Shown: positions 25,534 through 34,097, counted from the stretch's first letter. The stretch: DNA of 64,000 nt from GMQP-bins7 sp963776565 (GCA_963776565.1 CAVZNF010000011.1:1-64000), one strand, 5' to 3'. Notes: generated from the letters alone by a model not told the origin. Translations and numbers: made by a program.

Positions 25534-26673
25534 TTACGCGGGTTCCTCGACAAGCACTTTGCTTTGTGGCCAGGAGACCCGCTGGCGAAGCCACAGAGCC
25601 ACGTAGACGAGTCCTACGAGGACGGGCACCTCGATCAGGGGGCCGACGACGCCTGCGAGTGCCTGCCCGGAAGCTGCTCCGAACACGCCGACGGCAACGG
25701 CAATCGCGAGTTCGAAGTCGTTGGAGGCGACGGTGAATGAGAGGGCGGCAGTCTGCGGATACGGAAAGCCCATCACCCGACCCGCACCGAAGCCGAGTGA
25801 CCACATGATCGCGAAGTAGACGAGGAGCGGAACCGCGATCCGCACCACTTCGAGCGGTGCAGACGTGATCTCGTCTCCCTGAATGGCGAATAGCAAGACG
25901 ATGGTGAAAAGCAGGCCGTACAGGGTCAGGGGTGCGATCCGGGGGATGAACTGTTGCTCGTACCAGTCGCGCCCCCGCCTCCGTATACCAATCCGCCTGG
26001 TGAGGAAGCCTGCGACAAGAGGAATCCCGAGGAACACGAGCACCGTCCGGGCGACTTGCCAGATGCCGACCTCGAAGCCCTGCGTGTCAAAGCCGAGCCA
26101 ACTCGGAAGCGTCGTCAAGTAGAAGTAGCCGAGCAGCGCATATGCGGCGACCTGGAAGAGCGCGTTGAAGACGACGAGCACTGCGGCACGCTCCCGGTCT
26201 CCGAGGGCGATGTCGTTCCAGACGAGCACCATGGCGATGCAGCGGGCCAAGCCGACGATGATCACCCCTGTCCGGTAGGCGGGCTGATCAGCGAGAAAGA
26301 GCCACGCGAGCGCAAACATCAGTAGCGGGCCGACGACCCATGAAAGAAGGAGAGAGGTGCCGAAGAAGCGCCAGTTGCCGACGCCGTCGTCACTCATGCG
26401 GCCGATGTCCTCGTAGCGAACCTTCGCAAGGACCGGGTACATCATCACGAGCAGACCGATCGCGATCGGCAGCGAGACAGTCCCGATCTGGAGCTTCGCC
26501 AGCCCGTCGTTGAGGCTCGGGATGAGGGCACCAAGAACGAGTCCGAATGCCATCGCGAGCGCGATCCAGACGGGCAGGAAGCGATCGAGCCTCGACAGCT
26601 TGTCGATGACGGTCGTCTCGGACGGGGGCGGCGATGGCGCAGGACGGTGGCTAATGGTCTGAGTCACACTCAT
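25534..26673 (-). CDS. acr3: Arsenite efflux permease Acr3
   Basis: Ten-helix arsenite/proton exporter of the BART superfamily, 379 residues. LLVMMYPVLAKVRYEDIG (helix 2-3) is the Acr3 signature, and TGVIIVGLARCIAMVLVWNDIA carries the conserved Cys of helix 4 that is needed for arsenite transport; AALSFTVASNDFELAIAVAV is the second repeat's crossover helix. The start overlaps the end of arsR by 23 bases, so the pair is translated together. It removes As(III) produced by the ArsC encoded upstream. Confidence 0.93.
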   Translation of the reverse strand: MSVTQTISHRPAPSPPPSETTVIDKLSRLDRFLPVWIALAMAFGLVLGALIPSLNDGLAKLQIGTVSLPIAIGLLVMMYPVLAKVRYEDIGRMSDDGVGNWRFFGTSLLLSWVVGPLLMFALAWLFLADQPAYRTGVIIVGLARCIAMVLVWNDIALGDRERAAVLVVFNALFQVAAYALLGYFYLTTLPSWLGFDTQGFEVGIWQVARTVLVFLGIPLVAGFLTRRIGIRRRGRDWYEQQFIPRIAPLTLYGLLFTIVLLFAIQGDEITSAPLEVVRIAVPLLVYFAIMWSLGFGAGRVMGFPYPQTAALSFTVASNDFELAIAVAVGVFGAASGQALAGVVGPLIEVPVLVGLVYVALWLRQRVSWPQSKVLVEEPA

Positions 26674-26998
26674 CGCCGTCTATCCCGACCGCCGCGGCGA
26701 GCAGGTCACCGGCAAGCGCGTGCAGCTCAGCGAGCCGCTCGCGACTTGCCCAGTAGCACGTGCGCAGTCCTTCGATCTCGCCCACAACCAGACCGGCATC
26801 CTTGAGCACTTTCAGGTGCTGGGAGACGGTGGCCTGGGCAAGCGGCAGCTCGTCTACCAGCTGCCCGCAGTAGCAGGCATCCCGGGAGAGAAGCAGCCGC
26901 AGAATCCGAACACGCGCTGGATGACCGAGCGCCTTGGCGAGCAGAGCCAAGTCTTCGTCGCGTCCAACAACAGACGGAGCGTCTGCGATGGCGTTCAC
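26651..26998 (-). CDS. arsR: ArsR-family repressor (copy next to acr3)
   Basis: Winged-helix metalloid sensor, 115 residues. Core LLAKALGHPARVRILRLL and QATVSQHLKVLKDAGLVVGE mark the ArsR fold. Two Cys lie in RDACYCGQL at the start of the DNA-binding helix region (CxC type), and a third in RTCYW; these could form the arsenite site. It overlaps the DUF2180 gene at its start (ATGA) and acr3 at its end, so it is inside the operon and self-regulating. It differs from the second ArsR at 28906 in both sequence and Cys pattern. Confidence 0.92.
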   Translation of the reverse strand: MNAIADAPSVVGRDEDLALLAKALGHPARVRILRLLLSRDACYCGQLVDELPLAQATVSQHLKVLKDAGLVVGEIEGLRTCYWASRERLAELHALAGDLLAAAVGIDGDECDSDH

Positions 26999-27222
26999 CG
27001 GACGGCCGCGAAATGGTGGCGGCGCGAAGAGGCGATGCCTGCGGGGACTTCGTGCAGCGACTTCGCGTGCGGGATGTCATGGGGGCAACCGAACACCGTC
27101 CCAGCCAGCCGGTAATCAGTCGCCTCGATCAAGTGATCGAGACAAAGACCCACGCTGCAGTGCCGACAGAGACCAACCGCGGGCACGACATCGTTCGCCT
27201 TGGCACATTCAAAGCAGTTCAT
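26995..27222 (-). CDS. DUF2180-like zinc-finger protein in ars operon
   Basis: Small protein of 75 residues. From ATG 27222: MNCFECAKANDVVPAVG, then LCRHCSVGLCLDHL and a later CPHDIP. Two CxxC knuckles plus Cys/His at the ends give a double zinc ribbon or B-box-like cluster. Such proteins are found in actinobacterial and archaeal metal-resistance loci; they may bind metal or arsenite as a buffer or chaperone. I rejected the upstream start at 27285 because the first 21 residues do not fit. Ends by overlapping arsR. Confidence 0.75.
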   Translation of the reverse strand: MNCFECAKANDVVPAVGLCRHCSVGLCLDHLIEATDYRLAGTVFGCPHDIPHAKSLHEVPAGIASSRRHHFAAVR

Positions 27223-27412
27223 CGCGCAACCCTCCTGGGGATATTTGATCGTGCATCGCAGATGAACGATCACCTCCCCAGACACTTAGGGCATCCGTAC
27301 TTCGAGGACGAGCGCTCGGGGCTTTCTACGTGCAGGCTGCTTCGCTCGCGGCGCAATCCGAGCGCGAGATGCCGAGAACTTTCCGTAGAGCAGTGCGGGG
27401 CGAGTGACGGGC

Positions 27413-28039
27413 CTAGACAAGCAGTTCGCTGATCAGTCGCTGCACTCGGCCGTCGATCTCGTCGCGAATGCGTCGCACTGTCTCAAGATCCTGGCCAGCC
27501 GGATCGTCAAGCATCCAGTCCTCGTATCGCTTGCCGGGGTAAATCGGACAGGCATCGCCGCAGCCCATCGTGATGACCACGTCGGCCGCTTGCACGACCT
27601 CGTCGGTCAGTGGCTTCGGAAACTCCTCGGACATATCCACGCCGATCTCGTCCATCGCAGCAACGACTGCCGGGTTCACTTCCTCGCCCGGATCGCTTCC
27701 AGCGGAGCGGACGTGAACACGGCTATGCGACCTGAGCTTGACAAGACCTGCCGCCATCTGGCTTCGACCGGCGTTGTGGACGCAGACGAACAGCACCTCC
27801 GGCATCTCTTTCACCATCAACCCCTCCATCTGAGCGAGTGCCTTTAGCCGCTCACGTGCAAACCGATGGGCGAGCACAGGAACGAACACGTTGATCTTGC
27901 TATCGCCCAGTAGTTCGAGCGACTCCGCGATGTATCTCGCGATCGTCTCTTGCGAGAAGACTCCCGCGAACTCGTCGGAAAGCGCCTCCGCTGCCTGTCG
28001 AACATGGTTCTGGGTCACGGGGTCGAGTGTCTGACTCAT
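27413..28039 (-). CDS. arsC: Arsenate reductase (LMW-phosphatase type) with N-terminal helical domain
   Basis: Reduces arsenate to arsenite for export. The C-terminal part, about 80-208, is the low-molecular-weight phosphatase fold: P-loop VCVHNAGRSQMA (Cys at about 87), the redox pair region MGCGDACPIYPGK, and the general-acid Asp in DDPAGQD. The N-terminal 75 residues form a three-helix domain (ALSDEFAGVFSQETIARYI) found in actinobacterial mycothiol- or mycoredoxin-linked ArsC proteins. It lies 40 bases after arsM, in the same unit. Electron donor cannot be proven from sequence. Confidence 0.9.
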   Translation of the reverse strand: MSQTLDPVTQNHVRQAAEALSDEFAGVFSQETIARYIAESLELLGDSKINVFVPVLAHRFARERLKALAQMEGLMVKEMPEVLFVCVHNAGRSQMAAGLVKLRSHSRVHVRSAGSDPGEEVNPAVVAAMDEIGVDMSEEFPKPLTDEVVQAADVVITMGCGDACPIYPGKRYEDWMLDDPAGQDLETVRRIRDEIDGRVQRLISELLV

Positions 28040-28078
28040 CGCTGAATACCTCCAACGTCGGGACTCGTGTCCGCCTTG

Positions 28079-28915
28079 TCAGCAGCAGCCCGCCTTCGCA
28101 GCGGGCTGGACGATCGGCAGGCCCTTTCGCTCGGGATCGCGGGTCTTCACGGCCTTGATGATCGCGCCGTGCATTCCGTCGGCCACGTTGTGGGTGAACT
28201 CAACGGTGATCTCCTCGAAGCCAGCGGCCTCCAGTCCGGCCTCGTACTCGCCTCGGGAAAGAGCGCCCGCGATACAGCCGACGTAGCTACCCCGCTCCGC
28301 TCGATCGGCGGGTGACAGTTCGTCCTCCGCAACTACGTCGCTGATCCCAATCCGGCCCCCCGGCCTGAGTACGCGACCGATTTCGGCCAGCACCGCTGGC
28401 TTATCGACCGACAGGTTGATCACGCAGTTCGAGATCACGACATCGACGGAGTTAGCCGGGAGGGGGATCTGCTCGATCATGCCCTTGAGGAAGTGCACGT
28501 TCGAGACGCCTGCTTCGCGAGCGTTCTGCTGCGCGAGGGCGAGCATCTCATCGGTCATGTCCACGCCGTATGCCGTACCAGTTGGCCCGACCCTCTTGGC
28601 CGAAAGGATCACGTCGATCCCTCCACCAGAGCCGAGGTCGAGCACCGTCTCGCCCTCGTGTAGCTCGGCCACCGCTGTCGGGTTACCGCAGCCGAGCGAT
28701 GCGAGCACAGCTGCTTCGGGGAGATCGCCGCGCTGCTCCGCGTCGTAGAGCGCCTCACCGAAGTTGGTCGCGTCGGCGTCGGACTCTGAGCAACACGAGC
28801 CGCTCCCGCACCCACAGCCGTCTGTTCCCTCGATTACAGCGCGGGCAGACTCCGCGTAGCGGCGGCGCACTTCCTCCCGCAGATCGTCTGCAGTCGTGGT
28901 GGTCATCAGCAGCAC
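28079..28915 (-). CDS. arsM: Arsenite S-adenosylmethionine methyltransferase
   Basis: Methylates As(III) to less retained or volatile forms. SAM-binding motif VLDLGSGGGIDVIL is at about 92-105. Arsenite-binding Cys candidates are the early GCGCGSGSCC cluster, NCVINLSVDK (about Cys 165) and VGCIAGALSRGEY (about Cys 216), the three-Cys arrangement of ArsM. A terminal AGCC adds a Cys pair. Length 278 fits the family. The first codons overlap the stop of the upstream arsR; a start three codons later (28906) or at 28903 is also possible. Confidence 0.93.
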   Translation of the reverse strand: MLLMTTTTADDLREEVRRRYAESARAVIEGTDGCGCGSGSCCSESDADATNFGEALYDAEQRGDLPEAAVLASLGCGNPTAVAELHEGETVLDLGSGGGIDVILSAKRVGPTGTAYGVDMTDEMLALAQQNAREAGVSNVHFLKGMIEQIPLPANSVDVVISNCVINLSVDKPAVLAEIGRVLRPGGRIGISDVVAEDELSPADRAERGSYVGCIAGALSRGEYEAGLEAAGFEEITVEFTHNVADGMHGAIIKAVKTRDPERKGLPIVQPAAKAGCC

Positions 28916-29265
28916 ACACCTTTCAGGTCAGCGACGAGGGCGAGCTTCTCGACGGCATGTCTCTTGAGCGCGAAGTACGCCCACTTTCCGCGCTGTTCGC
29001 GCTCAACGAGGCCTGCATCCAGAAGCCGCTTCATGTGGTGAGAAACCGTTGGTTGGGCAAGCCCAAGCGGCTCGATGAGGTGGCAGATGCACACAGGTTC
29101 GCCACCGCTCGTTGCGAGCAAGTTGACGATGCGAACACGAGCAGGGTCGCCGAGAGCCTTGAACAACCCGGCTGTCGCCTCCGCCTCCTCGTCTGACAAC
29201 GCCTCCGCGTTGAGTGGCGCACAGCATTCGATCGTCTCTAGAAGCGCAGTCACCGTTGCAGCCAC
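28906..29265 (-). CDS. arsR: ArsR-family repressor, first gene of the ars operon
   Basis: Winged-helix repressor, 119 residues. LFKALGDPARVRIVNLL and QPTVSHHMKRLLDAGLVEREQRGKW mark the fold. Arsenite-site Cys candidates are in EPVCICHLIEP (CxC in the DNA-binding helix), an N-terminal ECC, and a C-terminal CC. It heads the operon, with its stop overlapping the start of arsM, and an ATATCGA-type inverted repeat lies 30-50 bases upstream. Release of repression by As(III) would switch on the whole cluster. Confidence 0.93.
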   Translation of the reverse strand: MAATVTALLETIECCAPLNAEALSDEEAEATAGLFKALGDPARVRIVNLLATSGGEPVCICHLIEPLGLAQPTVSHHMKRLLDAGLVEREQRGKWAYFALKRHAVEKLALVADLKGVCC

Positions 29266-29293
29266 CCCACCTGTCGTATCGACAGATATGAAT

Positions 29294-29313
29294 ATATCGA
29301 AGGGAGTCGATAT
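29294..29313. promoter_or_regulatory. arsR: Probable ArsR operator
   Basis: ATATCGA, 6 bases, TCGATAT: a perfect 7-bp inverted repeat about 30 bases before the arsR start, with a further TCGACAGATATG half-site alongside. AT-rich symmetric sites containing ATCGA-type half-sites are usual for ArsR/SmtB proteins. Confidence 0.65.
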
Positions 29314-29559
29314 GAGTCAAGTTCGCGGCAGGTGCCAAACGCGAGTCTTATCGTCGTGTGCCCGAGCGCACCGCGATCGCGGAGCGAGGCAGCTGCACTT
29401 GGTTGATAGCGACGTTTACCCAGATCCAGGGGACGACAGGCACAGGGCGCCGAGCGCGAGCACGCCCTCTTCGGTGGGCGGAACGATCGGCTCGCGCAGC
29501 GTGGCCCAGTGCGCAGACTCGACGTGCGAGGTTTCAACGCCGGTTGGCACCGCACGAGA

Positions 29560-30435
29560 TCAGCGATGCCCGTTCGCGAGCGTATCGGCCGCTGCGAACA
29601 TGTCGCCGTCGAGGTAGACGCCGTGCGCCTGATGGGCGAGCTCCTCGCTCGCGGCCGCTCCGGCGACGTACAGCGTTGCGTGCAGCGCGACCTCCTGGAG
29701 GCCGGCCGACTGGCCGTCGAGTACGCCTGCTGCCGTGCCCGACACAACGACTGCGGACGGGTGAAGCTCCCGGACTGCCTGCACGAGTGACGGCAGCGGT
29801 GTGTCGGCTCCGAGGTACCCGATGCGCCACCCGTACGTACGTAGGAGAAGGCCGAAGAGAAGCACGGGGATGTCGTGCTGCTCGTCCTCGGCGCAGGCGA
29901 GGACGGCGAGGGGGCCGGAACCGCGTCCCCATCCGCGCGCCATCGCCATGAGCCTGCCGCGAACGACGTTGCTCGCGAAGTGCTCTTGCGCGATCGAGAC
30001 CTCGCCGCGCTGCCAGCGCTCGCCGAGCTCGTGAAGGTACGGGACGACGACGTCGCGTAGGGCGGCGTCGATGCTGAGGCTCCCGAAGAGCCGGTCGAGC
30101 ACTACTTGAGCGCTCGGCTCATCGAAGATCGAGAGCGCCGCGTCGAGCTCCGTGGCTGCCTCTGCGAGGAGCGGCGTAGCTCCCTCGTGCGTCTCCGAGA
30201 GCGCGAGTCGCGCAGCCTCCGCAGCCGAGAGCCCGCGCTCGAGGTTCGCCCGCATCGCGAGGACTCGCGCGACGTCGTCCGGCCCATAGAGGCGGAACCC
30301 GCCCGGCGTTCGGTTGGGCGAAAGTAGTCCGTACCGTGTCTCCCAGGCACGGAGCGACGCAACCGGGACGTGCACGCGGCGGGAGAGCTCGCCGATGCGC
30401 AGCAGCTCGAGCCGGGTCTCCGCGCGCGGTGTCAC
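29560..30435 (-). CDS. MerR-type regulator with B12-binding photoreceptor-like domain (CarH/LitR-like)
   Basis: Transcription regulator of about 291 residues. From GTG 30435: MerR helix-turn-helix (RIGELSRRVHVPVASLRAWETRYGLL, about 12-40). A helical cobalamin-cap domain includes WQRGEVSIAQEH (the Wx9EH motif of light-sensing CarH), followed by a Rossmann B12 domain with EDEQHDIPVLL (lower-ligand His) and YLGADTP. In CarH, adenosylcobalamin keeps a DNA-binding tetramer that light dissolves; whether this protein senses light or only B12 is inferred. Its start overlaps the MMPL gene's stop (GTGA), so the two are co-translated. Confidence 0.85.
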   Translation of the reverse strand: MTPRAETRLELLRIGELSRRVHVPVASLRAWETRYGLLSPNRTPGGFRLYGPDDVARVLAMRANLERGLSAAEAARLALSETHEGATPLLAEAATELDAALSIFDEPSAQVVLDRLFGSLSIDAALRDVVVPYLHELGERWQRGEVSIAQEHFASNVVRGRLMAMARGWGRGSGPLAVLACAEDEQHDIPVLLFGLLLRTYGWRIGYLGADTPLPSLVQAVRELHPSAVVVSGTAAGVLDGQSAGLQEVALHATLYVAGAAASEELAHQAHGVYLDGDMFAAADTLANGHR

Positions 30436-32555
30436 GGCGTGCCACCTCTCGGCGTGAGCTCGTGCTCGTGGACGACCGCCCCCGCGAGACGCGATCGCCG
30501 GGCCAGGCGCGACGGCCACCACATCCGCTTTCCGAGCTCGAACGTCAGCGCGGGCACGAGGATCGAGCGTACGACGAACGTATCGAGGAGAACGCCGAAC
30601 GCGACGGTGATGCCGATCTGCGTCAGCGCGACGAGCGGAAGGACGGCCAGCACCGAGAACGTTCCCGCGAGAACGACTCCGGCCGACGTGATGACGCCCC
30701 CGGTCACCGCGAGCCCCTTGAGCATGGCCTCCTTCGTCGGGAGTCGATGGGCTTCCTCACGGACGCGGGCCATGAGGAAGATGTTGTAGTCGACCCCGAG
30801 GGCGACGAGGAAGATGAACGCGAAGAGCGGATAGCTCGGGTCCTGTCCCGGAAAGTCGGCGAAGAGCTCGAAAAGGAGGAGGCTTCCGCCCAGGGCGGCG
30901 AAGAACGAGAGCACCACGGTGGCCGTGAGCACGACGGGAGCCACGACCGAGCGGAGGAGCGCGACGAGGATCGCGAGGACGACGAGCAGCACGAGGGGCA
31001 CGAGCAGCTTCGTGTCCCGCTCCACTGCCGCGCGGAGATCGGCCTCCTCCGCGGTCGGGCCGCCGACGAGCACGGAGGTGCCCGCGGCGTTGCGTAGCGT
31101 CGCGCGAAGCTCGGGGATGGCAGCGAAGGCCTCCTCGCCGAACGGGTCGCTCGTGAGCGTGACGTCGAAGCGTGCCCCCGGCGTCCCGTACTCGGGCCGT
31201 CCGACCGACGCGACGCCGTCGGCAGCGCGCGCCGCCTCGAGCGCGGCCTGCGTCTTCGCGGGATCGCGCACGAGGACGGTCGTCGGCGCACTGGCGCCGG
31301 CCGGGAAGGACTCTTCGATGAGGCTCTGCCCCTGAACGGACTCCACCGATCCCCGGAACGAGTTCGCGGTCGTCAGGTTGGCGTCGAGGGTCAGAGCGCC
31401 CAGCGCCAGCAGGGCGAGTGCGGCCGTGGATCCCATCCAGACGAGCCGGTGGCGGCGCTCGATCCATGCGCCGAGCCTTTCCCAGACGTCTCGCTCGCGC
31501 CGAGGAGTGGACCCGTAGCGCGGCACGTACGGCCAGAAGGCGCGCCGTCCCCCCACCAGAAGGAGGCCGGGCAGCAGCGTCAGCATCGCCGCCGCCGCGA
31601 CTGCGACCCCCATCGCACCGACCGGCCCCAGCCCTGAGATCGAGTTGACGGACGCAAACGAAAGACAGAGAAGCGCTGCGACGACCGTTCCGGCCGATGC
31701 GAGGATGGCCGGGCCCGCGCGGACGAGCGCGACCTGCATGGCCTCGTGCTTGTCCTCGGTGCGGAGTAGCTCCTCCCGGTACCGCGCCGTGATGAGCAGC
31801 GCATAGTCCGTTCCCGCTCCGAACACGAGGACGAGGAGGATCCCTCCGGTCTGGCCGTTGATGACGACGCCGGCCTCGGCGAGCAGGTAGCCGAGGCCGC
31901 GTACGACCGCTTCGGCCACAAGTACCGCTGCGAGCGGGAGCACCCAGAAGATCGGGCTCCGGTAGATGAGCACGAGAAGGAAGAAGACGAGCGCGACGGT
32001 CGCGAGGAGCAGCGTCGAGTTGATGCCCTCGAACGCCGCACTCGCGTCGGCGGAGAAGCCGGCCGGCCCCGTTACCTTCACCTGCATCGAGTCGGGAATG
32101 CTGTCCCCGAGGACGGCCCTCAGCTCGGCAACGGCGTCGATCAGGATGTCGACCTCACCCTCGGCCTGGATCGGCACGACCGCCGCCGCCGCCGTCCCGT
32201 CACTCGAGTAGCGCGGCGGGGACGGCGACCGGGCGCCTTCGATGTTGGCCTCTGAGGCGTCGCGAAGCGCTTGCTCGATCGCCATCCGATCGCCCCGATC
32301 GAGCCCGGAGGGATCGCGAAACACGACGGTCGCAACGGTCACGTCGCCCGACGCGAAGCCCTCCGCGGCGTGAAGGACCTCGACCGACTCGGCGCCGGCC
32401 GGCAGGAAACTCGACGGCTCGTTGCGCTGGGCGCCCTCGAACTTCCCGGCGAGAGGGCCGAGCGCGAGCGCGATCAGGAGCCACGCGCCGATGGCGACGA
32501 ACTTCGTGCGCCGGCCCGCGATGAGCCGGGAAAGCCGTTCACGGCCGGATTGCAT
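30432..32555 (-). CDS. MMPL/RND-family membrane transporter
   Basis: Large membrane protein of about 707 residues with 12 predicted helices in two repeats (helix 1, then about 180 extracytoplasmic residues, five helices, then the same again). Motifs GTDYALLITARYREEL (first repeat) and GVDYNIFLMARVREE (second) are the MMPL proton-relay GxDY signatures. Such proteins export lipids, carotenoid-like or drug molecules to the envelope. I chose ATG 32555 (MQSGRERLSRLI); the frame runs to 32621. The promoter region is shared with the divergent fasciclin gene and holds two TATACAAA boxes. Confidence 0.88.
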   Translation of the reverse strand: MQSGRERLSRLIAGRRTKFVAIGAWLLIALALGPLAGKFEGAQRNEPSSFLPAGAESVEVLHAAEGFASGDVTVATVVFRDPSGLDRGDRMAIEQALRDASEANIEGARSPSPPRYSSDGTAAAAVVPIQAEGEVDILIDAVAELRAVLGDSIPDSMQVKVTGPAGFSADASAAFEGINSTLLLATVALVFFLLVLIYRSPIFWVLPLAAVLVAEAVVRGLGYLLAEAGVVINGQTGGILLVLVFGAGTDYALLITARYREELLRTEDKHEAMQVALVRAGPAILASAGTVVAALLCLSFASVNSISGLGPVGAMGVAVAAAAMLTLLPGLLLVGGRRAFWPYVPRYGSTPRRERDVWERLGAWIERRHRLVWMGSTAALALLALGALTLDANLTTANSFRGSVESVQGQSLIEESFPAGASAPTTVLVRDPAKTQAALEAARAADGVASVGRPEYGTPGARFDVTLTSDPFGEEAFAAIPELRATLRNAAGTSVLVGGPTAEEADLRAAVERDTKLLVPLVLLVVLAILVALLRSVVAPVVLTATVVLSFFAALGGSLLLFELFADFPGQDPSYPLFAFIFLVALGVDYNIFLMARVREEAHRLPTKEAMLKGLAVTGGVITSAGVVLAGTFSVLAVLPLVALTQIGITVAFGVLLDTFVVRSILVPALTFELGKRMWWPSRLARRSRLAGAVVHEHELTPRGGTP

Positions 32556-32565
32556 CACACCAACA

Positions 32566-32584
32566 CTATACAAATTTTCTACAG
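32566..32584. promoter_or_regulatory. TATACAAA box 1 (possible CarH-like operator)
   Basis: CTATACAAATTTTCTACAG, 11 bases from the MMPL start. A similar CTATACAAAATCTGCACAAG lies at 32644-32663. The pair lies in the MMPL-fasciclin intergenic region. Confidence 0.5.
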
Positions 32585-32621
32585 CAATCGCGCCAGTACC
32601 CACCGCAAAGCGCATCGACAC

Positions 32622-32650
32622 TTGACGTCACTCGGTACATAAGCTATACA
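32622..32650 (+). promoter_or_regulatory. Promoter of the fasciclin gene
   Basis: TTGACG, 17-base spacer, TATACA: a close match to a housekeeping promoter, 31 bases before the ATG. The -10 box lies within the second TATACAAA box, so a protein bound there would block transcription. Confidence 0.7.
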
Positions 32651-32663
32651 AAATCTGCACAAG
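32644..32663. promoter_or_regulatory. TATACAAA box 2 overlapping the fasciclin promoter
   Basis: CTATACAAAATCTGCACAAG, sharing its first 9 bases and general pattern with the box at 32566. It covers the -10 element. Confidence 0.5.
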
Positions 32664-32680
32664 CGACCTACCAAGGAGGA

Positions 32681-33184
32681 ATGATGTTCAAGGCACTCAT
32701 GACGGTCGGGGCGGTGGCGGTTGTTGCGGCCGCGCTGGTCTTGCCGATCTCGGCTGCGCCCTCCCAGGGCAAGACGATCACGCAGACCGCGGCGTCGGCG
32801 CAGCAATTCAGCACGCTCGTCACGCTCCTGAAGAAGGCGGGCCTCGCAGGCACCCTCAACAAGCCCGGCGCGTTCACGGTCTTCGCTCCCACGAATGCCG
32901 CGTTCGCGAAGCTGCCGAAGGCCACGCTCGAGAAGGTCGGGAGCGACCCGGCCTTGCTGAAGACGGTCCTGCTCTACCACGTCGTCAAGGGCAAGCTCCC
33001 CGCGGCCACCGTCGCCACCCTGAACGGCAAGCAGGTCAAGACACTTGCCGGGCCGTCGGTCAAGGTCTCGGTCCGGGGCGGGAAGGTGTTCCTGAACGGT
33101 TCGACGCAGGTCACGAAGACGGACGTGATGGCGTCCAACGGGGTCATCCACGTGGTCAACAAGGTGCTCATCCCGAGCGCATAG
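32681..33184 (+). CDS. Secreted fasciclin-domain protein
   Basis: Exported protein of 167 residues: Sec signal peptide (about 1-27, cut after SAAPSQG region) and one FAS1 domain (about 35-165) with both conserved motifs, FTVFAPTNAAFAKLP (H1-like) and VLLYHVVKGKL, ending NGVIHVVNKVLIPSA. FAS1 domains mediate adhesion or matrix interactions. AAGGAGGA lies directly before a double ATG, so the second ATG (32684) may be used. Followed after 13 bases by another secreted protein gene. Confidence 0.9.
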   Translation: MMFKALMTVGAVAVVAAALVLPISAAPSQGKTITQTAASAQQFSTLVTLLKKAGLAGTLNKPGAFTVFAPTNAAFAKLPKATLEKVGSDPALLKTVLLYHVVKGKLPAATVATLNGKQVKTLAGPSVKVSVRGGKVFLNGSTQVTKTDVMASNGVIHVVNKVLIPSA

Positions 33185-33197
33185 GGAGGAGGAGAAG

Positions 33198-33422
33198 GTG
33201 AAGAAGCTCATCGTGACGCTCGGTGCGGCCGCGCTCTTCGCGGTGCCGGCGGCGGCCGGGTCGGCCTCGAACGGGTGGGGCGACGGCTACGGCAACGCGA
33301 TCCAGGAGTGCTTCGGAATGAACTACGGCCAGGCGAAGAACTTCGCCTGGGAGGCCGGGCACGCGTCGAAGCCCGCACTCGGCGCGAAGCTCACTGCGAT
33401 CGCGCACGGCTGCAACGCGTAG
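33198..33422 (+). CDS. Small secreted protein
   Basis: 74 residues with a Sec signal peptide (about 1-22) and a mature part of about 50 residues with two Cys (QECFGMNYG and AHGCNA), which may form a disulfide. No family recognised; GWGDGYGNAIQ and NFAWEAGHAS are the notable segments. Starts at GTG after GGAGGAGAAG. In one unit with the fasciclin gene and ended by a strong hairpin. Confidence 0.75.
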   Translation: MKKLIVTLGAAALFAVPAAAGSASNGWGDGYGNAIQECFGMNYGQAKNFAWEAGHASKPALGAKLTAIAHGCNA

Positions 33423-33459
33423 ACAAGGGCGTTCGACCGGGAGTGACCCGGACGCGCAC

Positions 33460-33485
33460 GAAGAGCCGCCCGCGGGCGGCTCTTC
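33460..33485. terminator. Terminator hairpin
   Basis: 11-bp stem GAAGAGCCGCC/GGCGGCTCTTC with a CGCG loop, 38 bases past the small secreted protein gene. Confidence 0.8.
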
Positions 33486-33499
33486 GTATTCGAGAACCC

Positions 33500-34069
33500 G
33501 CCTCGTGCAGATGCAGCGGCCGAGCGTCAGCGCCCCGATCTCGCCATCGTCGACGTCCGCATGCCGCTAAGCACACGGACGAGGGGCTCCGCGCCGCGAT
33601 CGAGGCTCGTGCTCGTGTCCCGGAGATGGCGATCCTCGTCCTCTCGCAGTATGTCGAGGAGCGGTATGCGAGCGATCTGCTCGCGGCCGGCGGCGCCGGG
33701 ATCGGCTACCTCCTGAAGGAGCGCGTGGCTGACGTCGCCGAATTCGTTGAGTCGGTGCGCCGCGTCGCCGAGGGCGGCACGGCCTTCGATCCCGAGGTCG
33801 TGGCGCAGCTCATGGGCAGGCGCCGCCGCGACGACCCGCTTTCCGAGTTGACCCCGCGCGAGCGCGAGGTGCTCTCGCTCATGGCCGAGGGGCTCAGCAA
33901 CAGCGCCATAGCGAAGAAGCTCTGGCTCACGGTCGGAGCGGTCGAGAAGCACATCAGCTCGATCGTCGGCCGTCTGGGACTCGTGCCCGGCGACGACGAG
34001 AACCGCCGCGTACGTGCCTTCCTCACCTACCTCGAGGGCATGCGCGCGACGTTCCCCGCTGGCGGCTGA
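33500..34069 (+). pseudogene. LuxR-type response regulator, 5'-truncated and frameshifted
   Basis: The NarL-type DNA-binding domain is intact: LTPREREVLSLMAEGLSNSAIAKKL at about 33850-33915, then VEKHISSIVGRLGL. Before it lies the second half of a receiver domain: VLSQYVEERYASDLL and GYLLKERVAD (conserved Lys). The phosphorylated Asp sits in RPDLAIVDVRMP (about 33530-33564) but one frame over; a small indel near 33565 separates it from HTDEGLRAAIEA. Nothing before DAAAERQ (about 33510) remains, so the first half of the receiver is lost. It starts right after the terminator, suggesting a deletion junction. Confidence 0.75.
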
Positions 34070-34097
34070 CGCAGTGGTCGCTCAAACACTGGCATGC

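Noticed and set aside
30524..32484. Several Arg/Ser-rich frames opposite or within the MMPL gene
   Set aside because: Shadows of a long high-GC membrane protein gene; no start or domain support.
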